64,000 nt of DNA, taken from contig JACDQD010000103.1 in the NCBI GenBank assembly GCA_019843655.1, positions 12,957,501 to 13,021,500 of the forward strand. The letters run 5' to 3'. Made by a program: the position numbers and the translations under genes. Source of the DNA: Lethocerus indicus. Taxonomy: Eukaryota > Arthropoda > Insecta > Hemiptera > Belostomatidae. Each line of letters starts with the position of its first letter. Within the stretch, counting starts at the first letter, position 1. Shown here one piece after another: positions 51,598-62,462 of the stretch. The notes under the pieces are model-generated. The model did not search any database. It was not told the origin of the DNA and saw only the letters and a program-made list of their open reading frames with translations.

Positions 51598-52334
51598 GTA
51601 AGGAAATTCATATAATGTAAAGTCTAGATTCGGCTTTACCATGGAACACGAATCGTGAAGCTTATTTCGGTTATATAGATTGCACTGTTGATTTATTTCT
51701 TTGGCCGAATTTAATTACACTTCACGATCTACTAAATGATAGTTTTGTCTTCCAACGTAGGAAGTATTACAGTTAATTCGAGTATATGGTTAAGTAACGA
51801 ATGTTCTTTAGAATTAATAATAAGTCCAATATTTCATTTTGACATTAATAGTACGGTAGAATTTATATACAAAACTTTCACAAAGATCGCACTCACTACT
51901 TCTCTCCAATTTGCGGAAGTTTCCTTTATCTGAATTTGCGCACTAATATCGCTGACATTGTCATTGTGACAAGAACAGTGCTGAAAATTTTGATTTTGTA
52001 AAAAGTGAACCTGGTATAATATCATTGAAAATATTAAAGTCGCCGAACTCAATTATCTGAAAAGAGTCATCAGGCGTTTGTCCCAATTCAAATCATACGA
52101 GTTACTCTTGTGGTCATTTTAGTTACCCTCCTCAGCCGTTATTTGGAAATGATTTCAGCCGGCGATATTAACGCCGTTCAAACGGATTTCGAAGGAAACC
52201 CCTACCCCTTCAGAATCAGGAGCAAGACCTACTCTGCCCCGGGAGAGACGTTCGAACGGAAGAGCAGGGGAATCATCGAAGAATGCTGCATGAATCCCTG
52301 CACGTTTGCCCAGCTGTCGGCCTACTGCGGTTGA
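51426..52334 (+). CDS. Insulin-like peptide precursor, upstream gene of a tandem pair
   Basis: Secreted insulin-family hormone precursor of 115 residues, joined from 51426-51597 and 52159-52334. Order: signal peptide (about 1-20), B chain (about 21-51, cysteines 33 and 45), basic site K52-R53-K54, C peptide (about 55-90), R-K-S-R site at 91-94, A chain 95-115 (starts GIIEECC, ends YCG; cysteines 100, 101, 105, 114). The spacings C-x11-C and CC-x3-C-x8-C fit three-disulfide insulin/bombyxin-type peptides. Members of this family are secreted and usually act on an insulin-receptor tyrosine kinase to control growth, metabolism and reproduction; that role is family knowledge, not shown here. The coding intron is phase 1 in the C-peptide region, as in insulin genes generally. 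The start ATG directly follows a splice acceptor (ATTATAG). It is followed 1 kb downstream by a sister ILP gene. Which named insect ILP is the orthologue cannot be told from sequence alone. Confidence 0.93.
52159..52334 (+). CDS. ILP (upstream gene) coding exon 2: C peptide and A chain
   Basis: The acceptor TGATTTCAG ends at 52158. The first two bases complete a serine codon with the T left from the previous exon, then 57 codons run to TGA at 52332-52334. The C-peptide part (GDINAVQTDF...) ends in the furin-type R-K-S-R. The A chain is GIIEECCMNPCTFAQLSAYCG with a final small residue after the last cysteine. An in-phase alternative acceptor (TCATTTTAG) ends at 52122 and would add twelve C-peptide residues without changing the hormone chains. 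Confidence 0.9.
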
Positions 52335-52372
52335 AACTGCGTTTGTTAATGACTTATAGTTGACTTAGAACG

Positions 52373-52378
52373 AATAAA
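52373..52378 (+). terminator. Polyadenylation signal of upstream ILP gene
   Basis: The canonical AATAAA lies 39 nt after the stop codon, predicting a very short 3' UTR with cleavage near 52390-52400. Confidence 0.75.
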
Positions 52379-53327
52379 ACCACCTATTCGTGATATGTTC
52401 CACTTATGAATCCCCAGAAATTAACCCTCGCAGAGAAGGGATTTCGCAATATTTGTTAAATCCAACATGAATGCTCAGAAATTATTATTAACATCATGAA
52501 TTGTTTAGAAGTTTATCACAGATTCTGGGGAGCGGCGATGAGTTCTATAAAGGTTTCTATAATGAATACGTCATTATGTGTCACCGTAAATTGAATTTAT
52601 TTGTATTTACTCACACAGAAAATCATAAATTTTTAAACCCGAAACCCGGCGCAACGACGATGAGTCGGCGCTTTAGGCCGGCCTAAAGATAACGAACCCT
52701 TCGCGTTGATAACAAAAGGAAAAATATTGACACTCCCGAATAAGGTCAATGGGTTTAGACCGAATCGGAGCTCGTTTCAAATGCGATTCGGAGGTCACGC
52801 GCAATTCGAATGGAAGAATTGAGAAATATCGCCTTCTGATTTTTACAATTCGGTCCAGCGCCAGATAAAATTCCTACTGATATTAGTGTTGAAAACGATA
52901 GTTTCTTTCTCTTATCCCTCGTACATTTGGTCGCGAGTGCGCCTAACCGCGGACCATGTTGTGGCGGTATTTCGGTTGAATTGCTTTACCAGGATTGGCA
53001 CCGTGAATATCATGGCAAGTACGAAATCATATATCACTCGAGTTACATTTTCAAAGTAAAAAATATATTCCAGTTAAAAATGCATGCATATGGATGTAGT
53101 GGTGGTGGGGGTGGGTGCCGTATGTGAAGGTTATTTATTTATGGTTAGAATAACCACCATCAGTCGAAAGTTTTAAGAGTCCCCTACAGTATATCCGTTT
53201 CAACAATCTTACGGGTCTCAATTAATGGCATCCAGAACATCGTAAAGGTAAACATTTTTCACGATCACGATCACGGCGTCCGAACGGCGTTGAACGTCTA
53301 GCGATGAACGACGCACTAAGTTAATGC

Positions 53328-53366
53328 TATATAAGCGCGTTATCGACTTACCTCTTTACCCATTCC
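53328..53366 (+). promoter_or_regulatory. Core promoter of downstream ILP gene (TATA plus initiator)
   Basis: A strong TATA box, TATATAAG, at 53328-53335 is followed by CCATTCC at 53360-53366, a YYANWYY initiator with predicted +1 at A53362, 34 bp from the start of the TATA box. A GACGCA hexamer sits at about -52, as it does in the sister gene. Confidence 0.65.
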
Positions 53367-53414
53367 TCGTTAGATCACGGCCGGGCGCGCCTTACGACAG
53401 ACAGACACAAAGCG
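53362..53414 (+). other. Predicted non-coding first exon of downstream ILP gene
   Basis: 53 nt without an ATG, ending in the donor AAGCG/GTAAGT at 53415. The intron (267 nt) would end at the acceptor TTTTTACAG just before the ATG at 53682. The exon includes the purine/C run ACGACAGACAGACACAAAG. It is predicted from promoter and splice signals only. Confidence 0.55.
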
Positions 53415-53681
53415 GTAAGTGGGTGATGCACACTGTAATAGTGACACTGTACAACTAATAGTCCCAGATCATTTACACTACGATCTTAACCTATTTCTGA
53501 GATAAGAACGCCCTTTTCAGCGCCATTTCCAATTGTAGCCCGCCCCCCATATTCGGTTGGTTTAATTATAGTACAGTAATAGTTTTTTAACTGAGTTTTA
53601 TCTCGCGTACGTAGTGTTATAAAAAACTCTTTACCTTATCTGAGCCAGTTAATTAGAGTATAATGCGCGTGATTTTTACAG

Positions 53682-53832
53682 ATGTTCAGAAGATCGGTCG
53701 TTCTCGTTCTCGTTTTCACTGCAAATGTCGTAATCGGATCTCAGGTTTCGCGGATATGCGGCTCACAACTTGAAGATATGTTGGCCCTCGTCTGCAACCA
53801 CAATTACTATGGACAGCGAACAATTGGATCCG
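53682..53832 (+). CDS. ILP (downstream gene) coding exon 1: signal peptide and B chain
   Basis: 151 nt, 50 codons plus one base (phase 1). The N-terminus has basic R3-R4, then a hydrophobic run VVLVLVFTANVVIG, and the cleavage site is probably after S20 or nearby. The B-chain core is followed by NHNYYGQR. The donor is ATCCG/GTAAGA at 53833. The ATG directly follows the acceptor TTTTTACAG, as in the upstream gene. Confidence 0.91.
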
Positions 53833-54411
53833 GTAAGAACGCGTCCGTTATTCATATCATTTTGATGGCAAAATTCGGTTATCATAACTCTCGATCAAAC
53901 GACAGAGCTGTAGACATCATCATAATTAATTGTAAAATGGCATATCTCGCCTGTTATAGGTGTTTCATTCATTGATTTGTAATCAAACGCATTAACGAAA
54001 ACTCTGGATTTAAATGATTATTCACCTACATTTTCAAATTTTAGTTTCACTTTAAAAATTTTGCAATTCCTATTTTACTATTGGTGGCTATAACTATTGG
54101 TGGCTTTTCAATTAATTTGGCCCCGTCTATCAATTAGCTATCGTATTCCCTTATTAAAAAATATTTCAGGGGGAATACTTGGACACGAATTTCGTTCGGA
54201 ATAATAGCGTACAATAAATAGTGATTTTTTTTGTACTCCAGTGATTGACATGAAAGATATCGACCCGTACCGGGACTTTACGAAATCCGGCTTCAGCCGG
54301 AGGGACAGCCAATTTGTGCCCAGGAGGTACGCACGCAGCAACTACGGGGTCTCGACAGTCTGCTGCCAAGCGGGCTGCACTCTCGGCTATCTGAGAAGCT
54401 ACTGCAGTTAA
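53682..54411 (+). CDS. Insulin-like peptide precursor, downstream gene of a tandem pair
   Basis: Insulin-family precursor of 106 residues, joined from 53682-53832 and 54242-54411. Signal peptide about 1-20; B chain cysteines 26 and 38 in ICGSQLEDMLALVC; A chain cysteines 91, 92, 96 and 105 in VCCQAGCTLGYLRSYC. The spacings are C-x11-C and CC-x3-C-x8-C. It shares LALVC-x2-NYY with the upstream gene, and the phase-1 C-peptide intron and the intron ending at the ATG are the same, so it is a paralogue from local duplication. Processing looks different: only G-Q-R46 follows the B chain, the first dibasic is R70-R71, and R78-R79 plus R79-Y-A-R82 precede the A chain, which would then have eight residues before the cysteine pair instead of the usual five. 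Receptor and function are unknown; an insulin- or relaxin-type secreted ligand is likely. Confidence 0.92.
54242..54411 (+). CDS. ILP (downstream gene) coding exon 2: C peptide and A chain
   Basis: The acceptor is a strong pyrimidine run ending TACTCCAG at 54241. Two bases complete a valine codon, then 55 codons run to TAA at 54409-54411. The C-peptide part is acidic then basic (IDMKDIDPYRDF ... FSRR ... VPRRYAR). The A chain ends LRSYCS with one residue after the last cysteine. Confidence 0.9.
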
Positions 54412-54467
54412 TAAATCGTATCCGTCGCTTATTTACGTAACTATTCCGTACCATTCAATGTAATAAA
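54410..54467 (+). terminator. Polyadenylation signals of downstream ILP gene
   Basis: AATAAA occurs at 54410-54415, overlapping the stop codon, and again at 54462-54467 before a T-rich stretch. The second is better placed for cleavage near 54480-54490. Confidence 0.65.
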
Positions 54468-57394
54468 TAATTTATTTTTTTTTATAATATACCGCTACGA
54501 TCTCAGGATTAATTTTATGAGTTATCCTACCGCTCCAGATTGACAAAGTTTTCCTACGATCAGCAACCGATCAAACCGAAAATGACGACAGTGAAAATCC
54601 ACACAAGTGGTATTAATTTAATAGTAATCTAAAACTATCCATTTTCAATAGTTCAATCTATAGAATTTTCACTGAAACAGTCCTAGACGATCCTTACGTG
54701 TTTACGTCCCGATCGAAGTTTTATAGTTTTATAAATATTAAATCATATCTCCAGTTAGTTGCATCTTTTCCACTGAGACTATCTCGGTCTCGGATTTAAC
54801 TCGTTTCTTTTTGCTCCCGGCCGAATAAACGGGGATTGATTATATCCTCTTGACCCCGTCCGACATCAATATCTAGAAACGGCCGTTGCGACACTGCTAA
54901 GCTGTGTTTTGAAAATTTAATTTACGAAATTTTCCGACGAAATATCCTTCCATCCGCGTCCGAAATAAAGGGGGAACAAATATTAAAATCACATTAAAAT
55001 CATCCGTCTGAAATTTAAGCCCAGGCGCCAATATATTTCAATAAGGCTAACGAAGTTTCAATTTACCACTTTCCGGCGTTTATGATTTTATTATGCTGTT
55101 CTCAAAATTGCAATACATTGAGAAACCTTAACTACGGTCTACCTTAAGACGATACTGAAGTTCGTTCACGTGATAATGCATTTAATGTTAATTTTATTTA
55201 TTTTCTACAAATAGTGGCAATGTAATATGTGGAGTTCAAAAGTAGAAAAATTTTAGCGAAATTTGCCAACAGAATTTCTATTGCTCACAAGTTGGTAAAG
55301 ATTTTATAGCAATGGTGTCTACACAATAGGCTTTTACGGTGAACAAAAAAGGCTAAATCTCAGTACAGGGACAAGCTATAATTGTTGAATTTTATAGTTC
55401 ATTTTTTGAACTCTGTTTGGGGGAGCGAAAAGAGGTGACGACGACATTGTCAGGAATTAAGCGGTTGGGGAGATGTCCGCCAGAGTGCGGGACAATGCTT
55501 TCAAGGCGGCCACTTCGTAAGTCTACGAGAAGTCTCAAAATCAATCTTAATTCCTATATTTTCCAACTATCAGTCTGTTTTATCAACTAGATATTGTAAT
55601 GGAATCAAAATAATACCATGTAGAAATTTTTAGAAAAATCGGAGCGAGTTTTAAGTACAAAGTCCTGTCGGTCGACTAGTACAGCTACACAGGAAAATGT
55701 TATAATTGATAAATTCAATCAATCAAGTTTAGATCTGTCCTGAAAAACTTATCCACAACAGCCAATGAGAACCACAATCATTTACCGGAAGATAATCAGG
55801 TTTTGGGGGTCCCTCCAAGTGAGATCGAAAGTGGGTATTATCCATAGTCGCGGAAAGGATAATTATAAGGACATATCGAAGCAATGTATGACGTCATGCT
55901 TCCATAAAAATAATAATAACCGAAATATAATAAATTATAATAAATATAAAATAATAATAACAACAGCTACAGTGACATATCGAATGAACCAGACATCGAT
56001 GTATACCTCTCGAATAGTTTATCAGCGGTGGCCCCCCTACACTGCATTTCAACCTATTATTTCGATATTTCAATTATTTAATAATAACAAAAAGGTGTTC
56101 TTTAACAGCTCGCCTCTAGAAATGATTCTAACTGAAGCTCCTCCTCTTCAAGATCAATTCATGATGGGAATACAATTAAAGTTTCATAATAGCGGAATGG
56201 AGACGGAAAATAGCTCAAATGATGAGCTGTATTTAGTGTGCGACCACTGAATGAGTGCTAATCAGGAAGGCTCAAGTCGTTAGGTCACGAAATTAAAACA
56301 AGCGCCCCGAAGCGGTGCACTGCTCGGAATAGTGGCAATTTACTTAGTGAGAGCCGGCTGGGCTAATTGGATTGCTACGATCCGATTGAGTGGCTCCTAT
56401 CCGGCATGTAACAGCTTTTCCGATTGGCCGACCCACTTTCACCTTCCCACGCCGCTTTTATTACGCTTTCTGTGATTTACCGCCGGCCTATGCTCACGTC
56501 CACCAATGCCTCGGTCACCTACAAACAAAATGGCCGTTAGACTTAGATTCAGATCGGTTATTTAGTGGATATATATATATACAAAATAATCATAAGCATG
56601 TATTGTTATCATTCATACTATAATAAATGATATAAATGAGTATAAGAAAAGTCATCTTGTACTTTCATTCACCCGTCTTGTGTTCCGCACTGTTCTTTAC
56701 TCATTTCGAGGGTACAGAATAATTAAGTCCATGCAAACATAAATATTTTCAATTTAATACAAAGCACAAGTGTTGACACATAATTAAACTATGTGCCTTT
56801 TGTTAGACCCCCCGTTTCTGTTCCATATACTCGTAAGGGGATGAAGAAAGTGAACCTCTATTCGACGTCGTTAATCGTTTGATATTTCTCTGCTGTTTTG
56901 TTGGAAGTTGGATATCCTCCTCATGCACTCCGAGGTATAGCATTTCAGTCATTTAGATATGTATTATAAAGTCTCTTCTTCCCCAAACTCAGTATCCTCC
57001 TTACAGCTATTACTTCTTCGTCTTCGTTGCTGGCGTTGAGGTGTAGAAAGTGCACATTCGACGTGTTCTCAGATTAGGAGAAATGACAGGGCAAGGGAGT
57101 GGGAAGGGAAGAGGCAGTCCAGAAGGAGGCGTCCGAGGGAACTCTTAAATTGGCGCTAACTGGAAGGCCGGCCCCGACCCCCACTATGCATGCCCAGATA
57201 CCGGGCATTTTCTACGCTTCTCGGCCCGCATTCCAAATTGGACGTCTCAATGCCGATTCAATTTCAGCTAAAAGTGTTCACCCGCCTGTGACTAAACAGA
57301 TGGAATTCGAGCTAATGCACCGGGCTCAACTCCCGGCCACTTATAATTTGCGCCTATTCCGCTTACAATCGGTACTGAATTAAGGCTGGCGAGG

Positions 57395-57470
57395 GTTTGG
57401 CTCAGTCGTTCGATATTCTCGACCTGACCTAGACCGGTTTCTGATCTTAGTCATTGTCGGTAATATTCTG
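57395..57470 (-). repeat. Degenerate arm of the dispersed repeat
   Basis: On the minus strand: GACTAAGATCAGAAACCGGTCTAGGTC followed at a distance by GAGCCAAACCCTCGCCAGCC. The 13-base core is perfect; stem II of the hammerhead-like part is deleted. Confidence 0.6.
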
Positions 57471-58456
57471 CCAGTTTTATTGTACAAGTCGATGGTGTGG
57501 TTGGATTCCATAAAATTGTATTTTATGGCACCTATCACACATTACGCTAACACTAAAAAGAGTGATTCTTAATACAACTATTAATGTCAACCTCTTGCAT
57601 ATTTTTCTGTTTCCCGAAGTACGCAACTTTGCATGGTGCATTTGTAAATTTAGTTTTCTAAAAACGTTCGTTATTTTGTAATAATTAGCCCATTATTATC
57701 GAGCTTTCCTTCGGTGTTCTTGAAGATGGATTTTGTAAATCTTACAACGATAAACCACATCTGATAAATCTCTTATTGACAGTACAAGACAGGAATGAGT
57801 TCCGCAGGAGTCAGAAAAAATCGCGCTCCTTTCCTTTTAGGAGAACCAAAACCACAATGCACAGTATGAAAACTAATAGTGTGTTGGCCACCTGTACGAC
57901 ACCTCTGATTTCAACCGTTAATAATAAATTTAGCCGCGATAAATTTCCAACCCGAAAGATTAATAGGGCCGGGCGTAATTTAATTTCAACCTCAATAATA
58001 AAACGAATATATAGCGGCGGTAACGGGAGATTGAATTATCGGCGCCCGTTCGCTTCTGAACTTTTCAATTCCTCGGGGTACAATGCGCTACAAGCTGTGT
58101 GTCGGTCGGCAAAGTTGCGCAATGACCTCATTAAACTCGTTAATGGGAGGAGGCCGGGAGATTATAAATGAAATAATGAATCCAGAAATAATTGGCCGGC
58201 TCTATATACTCCCGGCGAAAGATATAATCGTCCGAGGTCTTAATTAAAGTTCATTTTTATCTCGGATCTTTCTTTCTCTCTCTCTCTCGTTCTCCCCCAC
58301 CGCTCCCACAGTTTGTCCCAGTTAGGTTAAGCCCCGTATTGCAGTCGGTTCTACGCCCGAGTGCTGAGTAAGAGCGGTGGTAATTTTTGTTTACCGGGAC
58401 CCCCTCCTGGCGAACGAAGGTGGATTCGCTCGGGCCGCCTTTAGTCATCCTAACGA

Positions 58457-58480
58457 GGTAATGGTAATGGTAATGGTAAT
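58457..58480 (+). repeat. (GGTAAT)4 hexanucleotide repeat
   Basis: Four perfect GGTAAT units. Confidence 0.95.
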
Positions 58481-59047
58481 GACTCGCGGCTAAACAGTGA
58501 TGAACGGCCGCGAGTGTCCGCGAAGCCGCCAAAGTAGTTGCCAGCAGAGGCAGCGGGATGGGGGGGGGTCGATTCCCAACACAGACTAACTGGGAGCTTT
58601 AATTTCACTTTAATTGCTCCGTTGAAATTTAACCGGCCCAATTAAAGACGATGTAATAATGGGCGATTAAAATAATTATGAGCCGAGAAGCGAGACTGGG
58701 AAGACCCGATTATTGCGGTTATGATATTCATTAGCGGGGCGATCTGCTAATAGGCTCTAATAACAACTTTGGTGTGTTTAATACTCATATAAGCTAGTAT
58801 GCCACGGGGCTTTTTCCAGCCGTGGAGTATGTCAAAAACGTTTTACGATAACAGGAATTTTTGTTTTGTTCAAATTTGGCATGAAACAAACAATACCAGG
58901 ATTGACCAATAAAAATGTCACGCAATTAAAAATTACGTAAATAATGAGAATTTATTTTTCTTGAAATAGCAGTTATAGAACGGTACGCTAAAGTGTGAAA
59001 TAAAATTTTCTGGAAACAATTTAGGATAGTGCCGTATATTTCGTTTG

Positions 59048-59134
59048 TTTGTCTGCTCTCGCTGGTTTGAAAGACAGAAACACACGAAATCTACGGTATT
59101 CCAACCCCTCGCAGACCACAAAACATGTATGTTA
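59048..59134. repeat. Internally deleted copy of the dispersed repeat
   Basis: A minus-strand arm end (GTCTGCTCTCGCTGGTTT) is joined directly to a plus-strand arm end (AGACAGAAACACACGAAATC, TACGGTATTCCAACCCCTCG, CAGACCACAAAACATGTATG). It is an inverted pair whose middle, including both hammerhead-like cores, has been removed. The outer block is nearly identical to the 43.4-kb copy, so the copy is fairly young. Confidence 0.7.
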
Positions 59135-60911
59135 AACTGAATACTTTAAGATATAATGCATGCATCAATCATGAGGGCGCGTAATAAGTTCGATACGGGG
59201 GTCATTCAGTTCAATGTTTGAGTTAAGTGTTACTTTCTAGGAGCGCGGATCAAGCCGTCAAGTGTAGCCCTTGACGTGCCAGTAACAAATGTAACACAGG
59301 TAATCGGTTTTTGGCCGGACGCCGGCCGAAACACAAAAGGGGCGTTATTAACATCGCCGCCTCGTGAGAGTGAGAGAGATAGAGAGAGTACGCCACGCTC
59401 GTCATTAGAGGGGTGGCCCTCTACGCGGCCTATTAGAGGCCCCGACACCCCCCCCCCCTGCGGCTATCAGTCATTCTAATGAACTTTGTGATTACTCGGC
59501 ACAAATAAATTAAGCGGTGGGGGCATTCCACGAAACCAAATAGCCGATAATTACCGTTAAAGTCGGTGTAAATTAGCCCCAGCGCGGCAGTTAGGCGGCG
59601 TTTTGGGCAGACCCGGCCGATTGACTAATGGGCCGCCCCTCTCACACCGCCCGGAGATAGATAGGAGCCAAACTTTCAGACTTCGCTCCGGTAATTCTAA
59701 CAGATTATTCCAATAATACGGCCCCAGATATATAGCTTGAACCGAGGGAGTACACTAGATCAGTTGAGTTGCAATAGTTCAATATGTTGACAGAATTGTT
59801 ATTTCTCCAACCATTCATATTTTAATAGAAATAATGATAAATATGTGACATTAACGAATATTTAACTGGGCCTCTTATGCAACTATAGCATAATTACGAA
59901 TTTTCCTATGCATAGACTAAAAGGGCGGATGATTTACATTCCAGCGAAGGCTATTAGTCCTCTTTTTTCCGCGAAAGGAAGTCGGGAGTGATTTCGGCAA
60001 AGATTTTAATCTCCGGAAGTGTCCGTGAGATGTTTTTCTCGGGAAATAATCGGTTTTTTCGACAGTTTAATCACCGGGGAATTTCGAAACCGAAGCGGCT
60101 TTTTCGGTAATTAGACGAGAACGGCCTAATCTATTATGGTAATTCGTTTTGCCGACGAAACCCTCCGTCCGTCCGTCCGTTCCAAGAGGTGAACGTCGAA
60201 GATGACCAAAAAAAAGAGGCTGATTATAATTCATTGGCATGCCCAATAATTAATATGACACTATGATTAAAGTTAAGTGTAAGTACTAGTCCAAACAGTA
60301 ACTCCTTACTTACAATTGGAATGCTCGAAGAATCATCAATAGAAAATTACAAGAATACATTTTCTATTCTCCAATTATCACTACCATAATGCGCAGTTTT
60401 ATGCTATACTGATCAAGAATCTATTATTTCATACTAACAATAAGTTTATATATTATTGTTGCTTGGTAATGAATTCAGAAAGATTTACAATTGCGTGAAT
60501 ATCCCGAGCGGTCTTTGACGCCTGTTTTTAATAATTTCCCACTCTCACGACACTAAAAACTATTAATTAATTTTAAGATTCATACAATGTTGTATACGTA
60601 ATTCCATCAAGTCGTGTCAGTTGTCCCTGCGCCCGCTTGTGTCGTGAACCGAAACTCAAAATAAAATTATACACCCTTAGAGAGGCAATGATCCCCTAGA
60701 AATGCAAAAAGGACTAACCCTTACAGAGGATTGTTCGCCTTCAGATTGGTATCGTGGCGTTTGCGCCGTGGCCAAGAATGTTCAGAAGGAATCTCGGTGC
60801 TCTCTCGGTCAGTTGGCTGGTACCCGGGCACCTGTACTCGCTCGCGAGCAAAGCCCGAGCTATATACACCGGACGCGCTTGTCCTCTAAACATTCCTCGG
60901 CCACTCTCGGA

Positions 60912-60976
60912 CAGAGCGAGAGAACGAGAGAGTGAGGGAGAGAGTGAAAGAGAGAGAGAGAGAGAGAGAGAGAGAA
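60912..60976 (+). repeat. Interrupted (GA)n microsatellite
   Basis: GA-rich tract with a pure (AG) part at 60949-60975. It lies just downstream of a GC-rich block. Confidence 0.95.
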
Positions 60977-61388
60977 GGGCGTTAAAATATATGGGGGAGT
61001 TTCAGAACCGACTAAACACAAGCGAGAGTTCCTTTTTTTACCAAAGCCCAAGCGGATAGGAACAGAGGGGGACATGGCCCGGTGCTCCTGTTGAGTGGGC
61101 TTAGTATCTGGGGCGCCCTACTACCTGCACTCGGTCTTCTATCATTTATTTAAGCATTATTTTACGATTATCAATGATTTAATTCATTATCATTTAATGA
61201 CTATTGCAGTTCAGATACTTGAATATTTTCTTATCAATTTGATAAACGATTCCGGGAGTAGAAAATCTAATGGTAAAAAAACTGTACATTTGTCATCCCT
61301 TATCCCCCCGTAAAATCATTCCAATTCCAGTATGTCGTGAATAAAACTCAAAATTTGCATTAAACATAATGCAAAATATTATATTTAA

Positions 61389-61411
61389 TATTATATTATA
61401 TTATATTATAG
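61389..61411 (+). repeat. (TTATA)n pentanucleotide repeat
   Basis: About four TTATA units in a very AT-rich region. Confidence 0.85.
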
Positions 61412-62439
61412 TTAATTTAATTTGAAATATCTCTCCTCATCAAAAATAAATACCCCAATAAATGTAATATTATATTGTTGATCGTATTAGTCGGACATAA
61501 TACAGATATTAATCCCTATCGGGGAATTAAAACGTCCATTATTTTACCTCTAGGCGTATAATTCATTTAAATTTTAATAAGTGTTTAATTATTTTAAACG
61601 ATTCAAATTTTCCGTAAACTGCCCATTAGTCCAATTTGTTGGGGCAGTCAATCAGGCCGAGTTAGGACCTGAAAAATGTGTACCGGTACAGGTATAATTG
61701 TTCGGTAATTGGTGGGGAGATGGTAGAGGGGGAATGATAATTGCTGTGCTGATAGAATTACTCCATCCGCGTGTGGTTCAGTTAGGGTAGTAGGGGGGGG
61801 GCGGCAGGGGGGCCCTACACCGATTAGTGTGATCGATAGCCCTTCTTCAGCAACCGAAGTCCGAAGTACTTGGCTAGGACGGGGCAATTAATAACCCGAA
61901 GTCGGGAAATGGGAGCGACGTCCCCCTTGCCGACCGGTACACGAACGGCCCTTGATGTTCTAATTACACGCGCGTTGATGAAGCGCCGAGGTGGCGGCCT
62001 TATGTAAGAAAGCCGGCGATCGTTACACCCGGGAGAAATCTAATAATTCATAGAGATCTATGGGTCTGGATCAGTAGGGGATATGCGGACTTATCTAAGT
62101 GTACGCTGGTCTATTCGGGTATTTTATGCTTCGTGGGTTACGTCCCACGAAGTAGGCCAATATAGGAATATTTCAAGAGTGACACGATTTTATAGTTATG
62201 TAGGCTGTACAACTCCAATTATAATGACAGGCAGGATAATTTCTCGCTGCCAAATCGTCTGCCGACAACGACACAAGGCTAAATAATACCTATTTAATGC
62301 CACTTTCTTATAAAGCTGTAAATCTCCATTAGGGCACACAATATTGCAATCCGGTGAATATATCATGCCTTTCGGAAAAAGAGTTAATCATGCTAATGCA
62401 TTATTGAATAATAATAGCTGCGTTAAGTTTATTATAATT

Positions 62440-62462
62440 TATATATATATATATATATATAT
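62440..62462 (+). repeat. Short (TA)n microsatellite
   Basis: Pure TA run of 23 bp in an AT-rich stretch. Confidence 0.95.

Noticed and set aside
51379..51642. Minus-strand frame opposite the upstream ILP exon
   Set aside because: Shadow of the real coding exon on the other strand.
52927..53127. Open frame between the two ILP genes with a CC and several Cys
   Set aside because: The cysteine spacing does not match an insulin A or B chain, and its end is a GGTGGT-rich tract.
55765..56250. 161-codon open frame, the longest in the window
   Set aside because: It has a low-complexity N/I/K/Y-rich middle from an AATAAT-rich stretch, no domain, and a length only slightly beyond chance.
57776..58171. 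131-codon basic open frame
   Set aside because: No domain or splice evidence, and the composition follows the local DNA.
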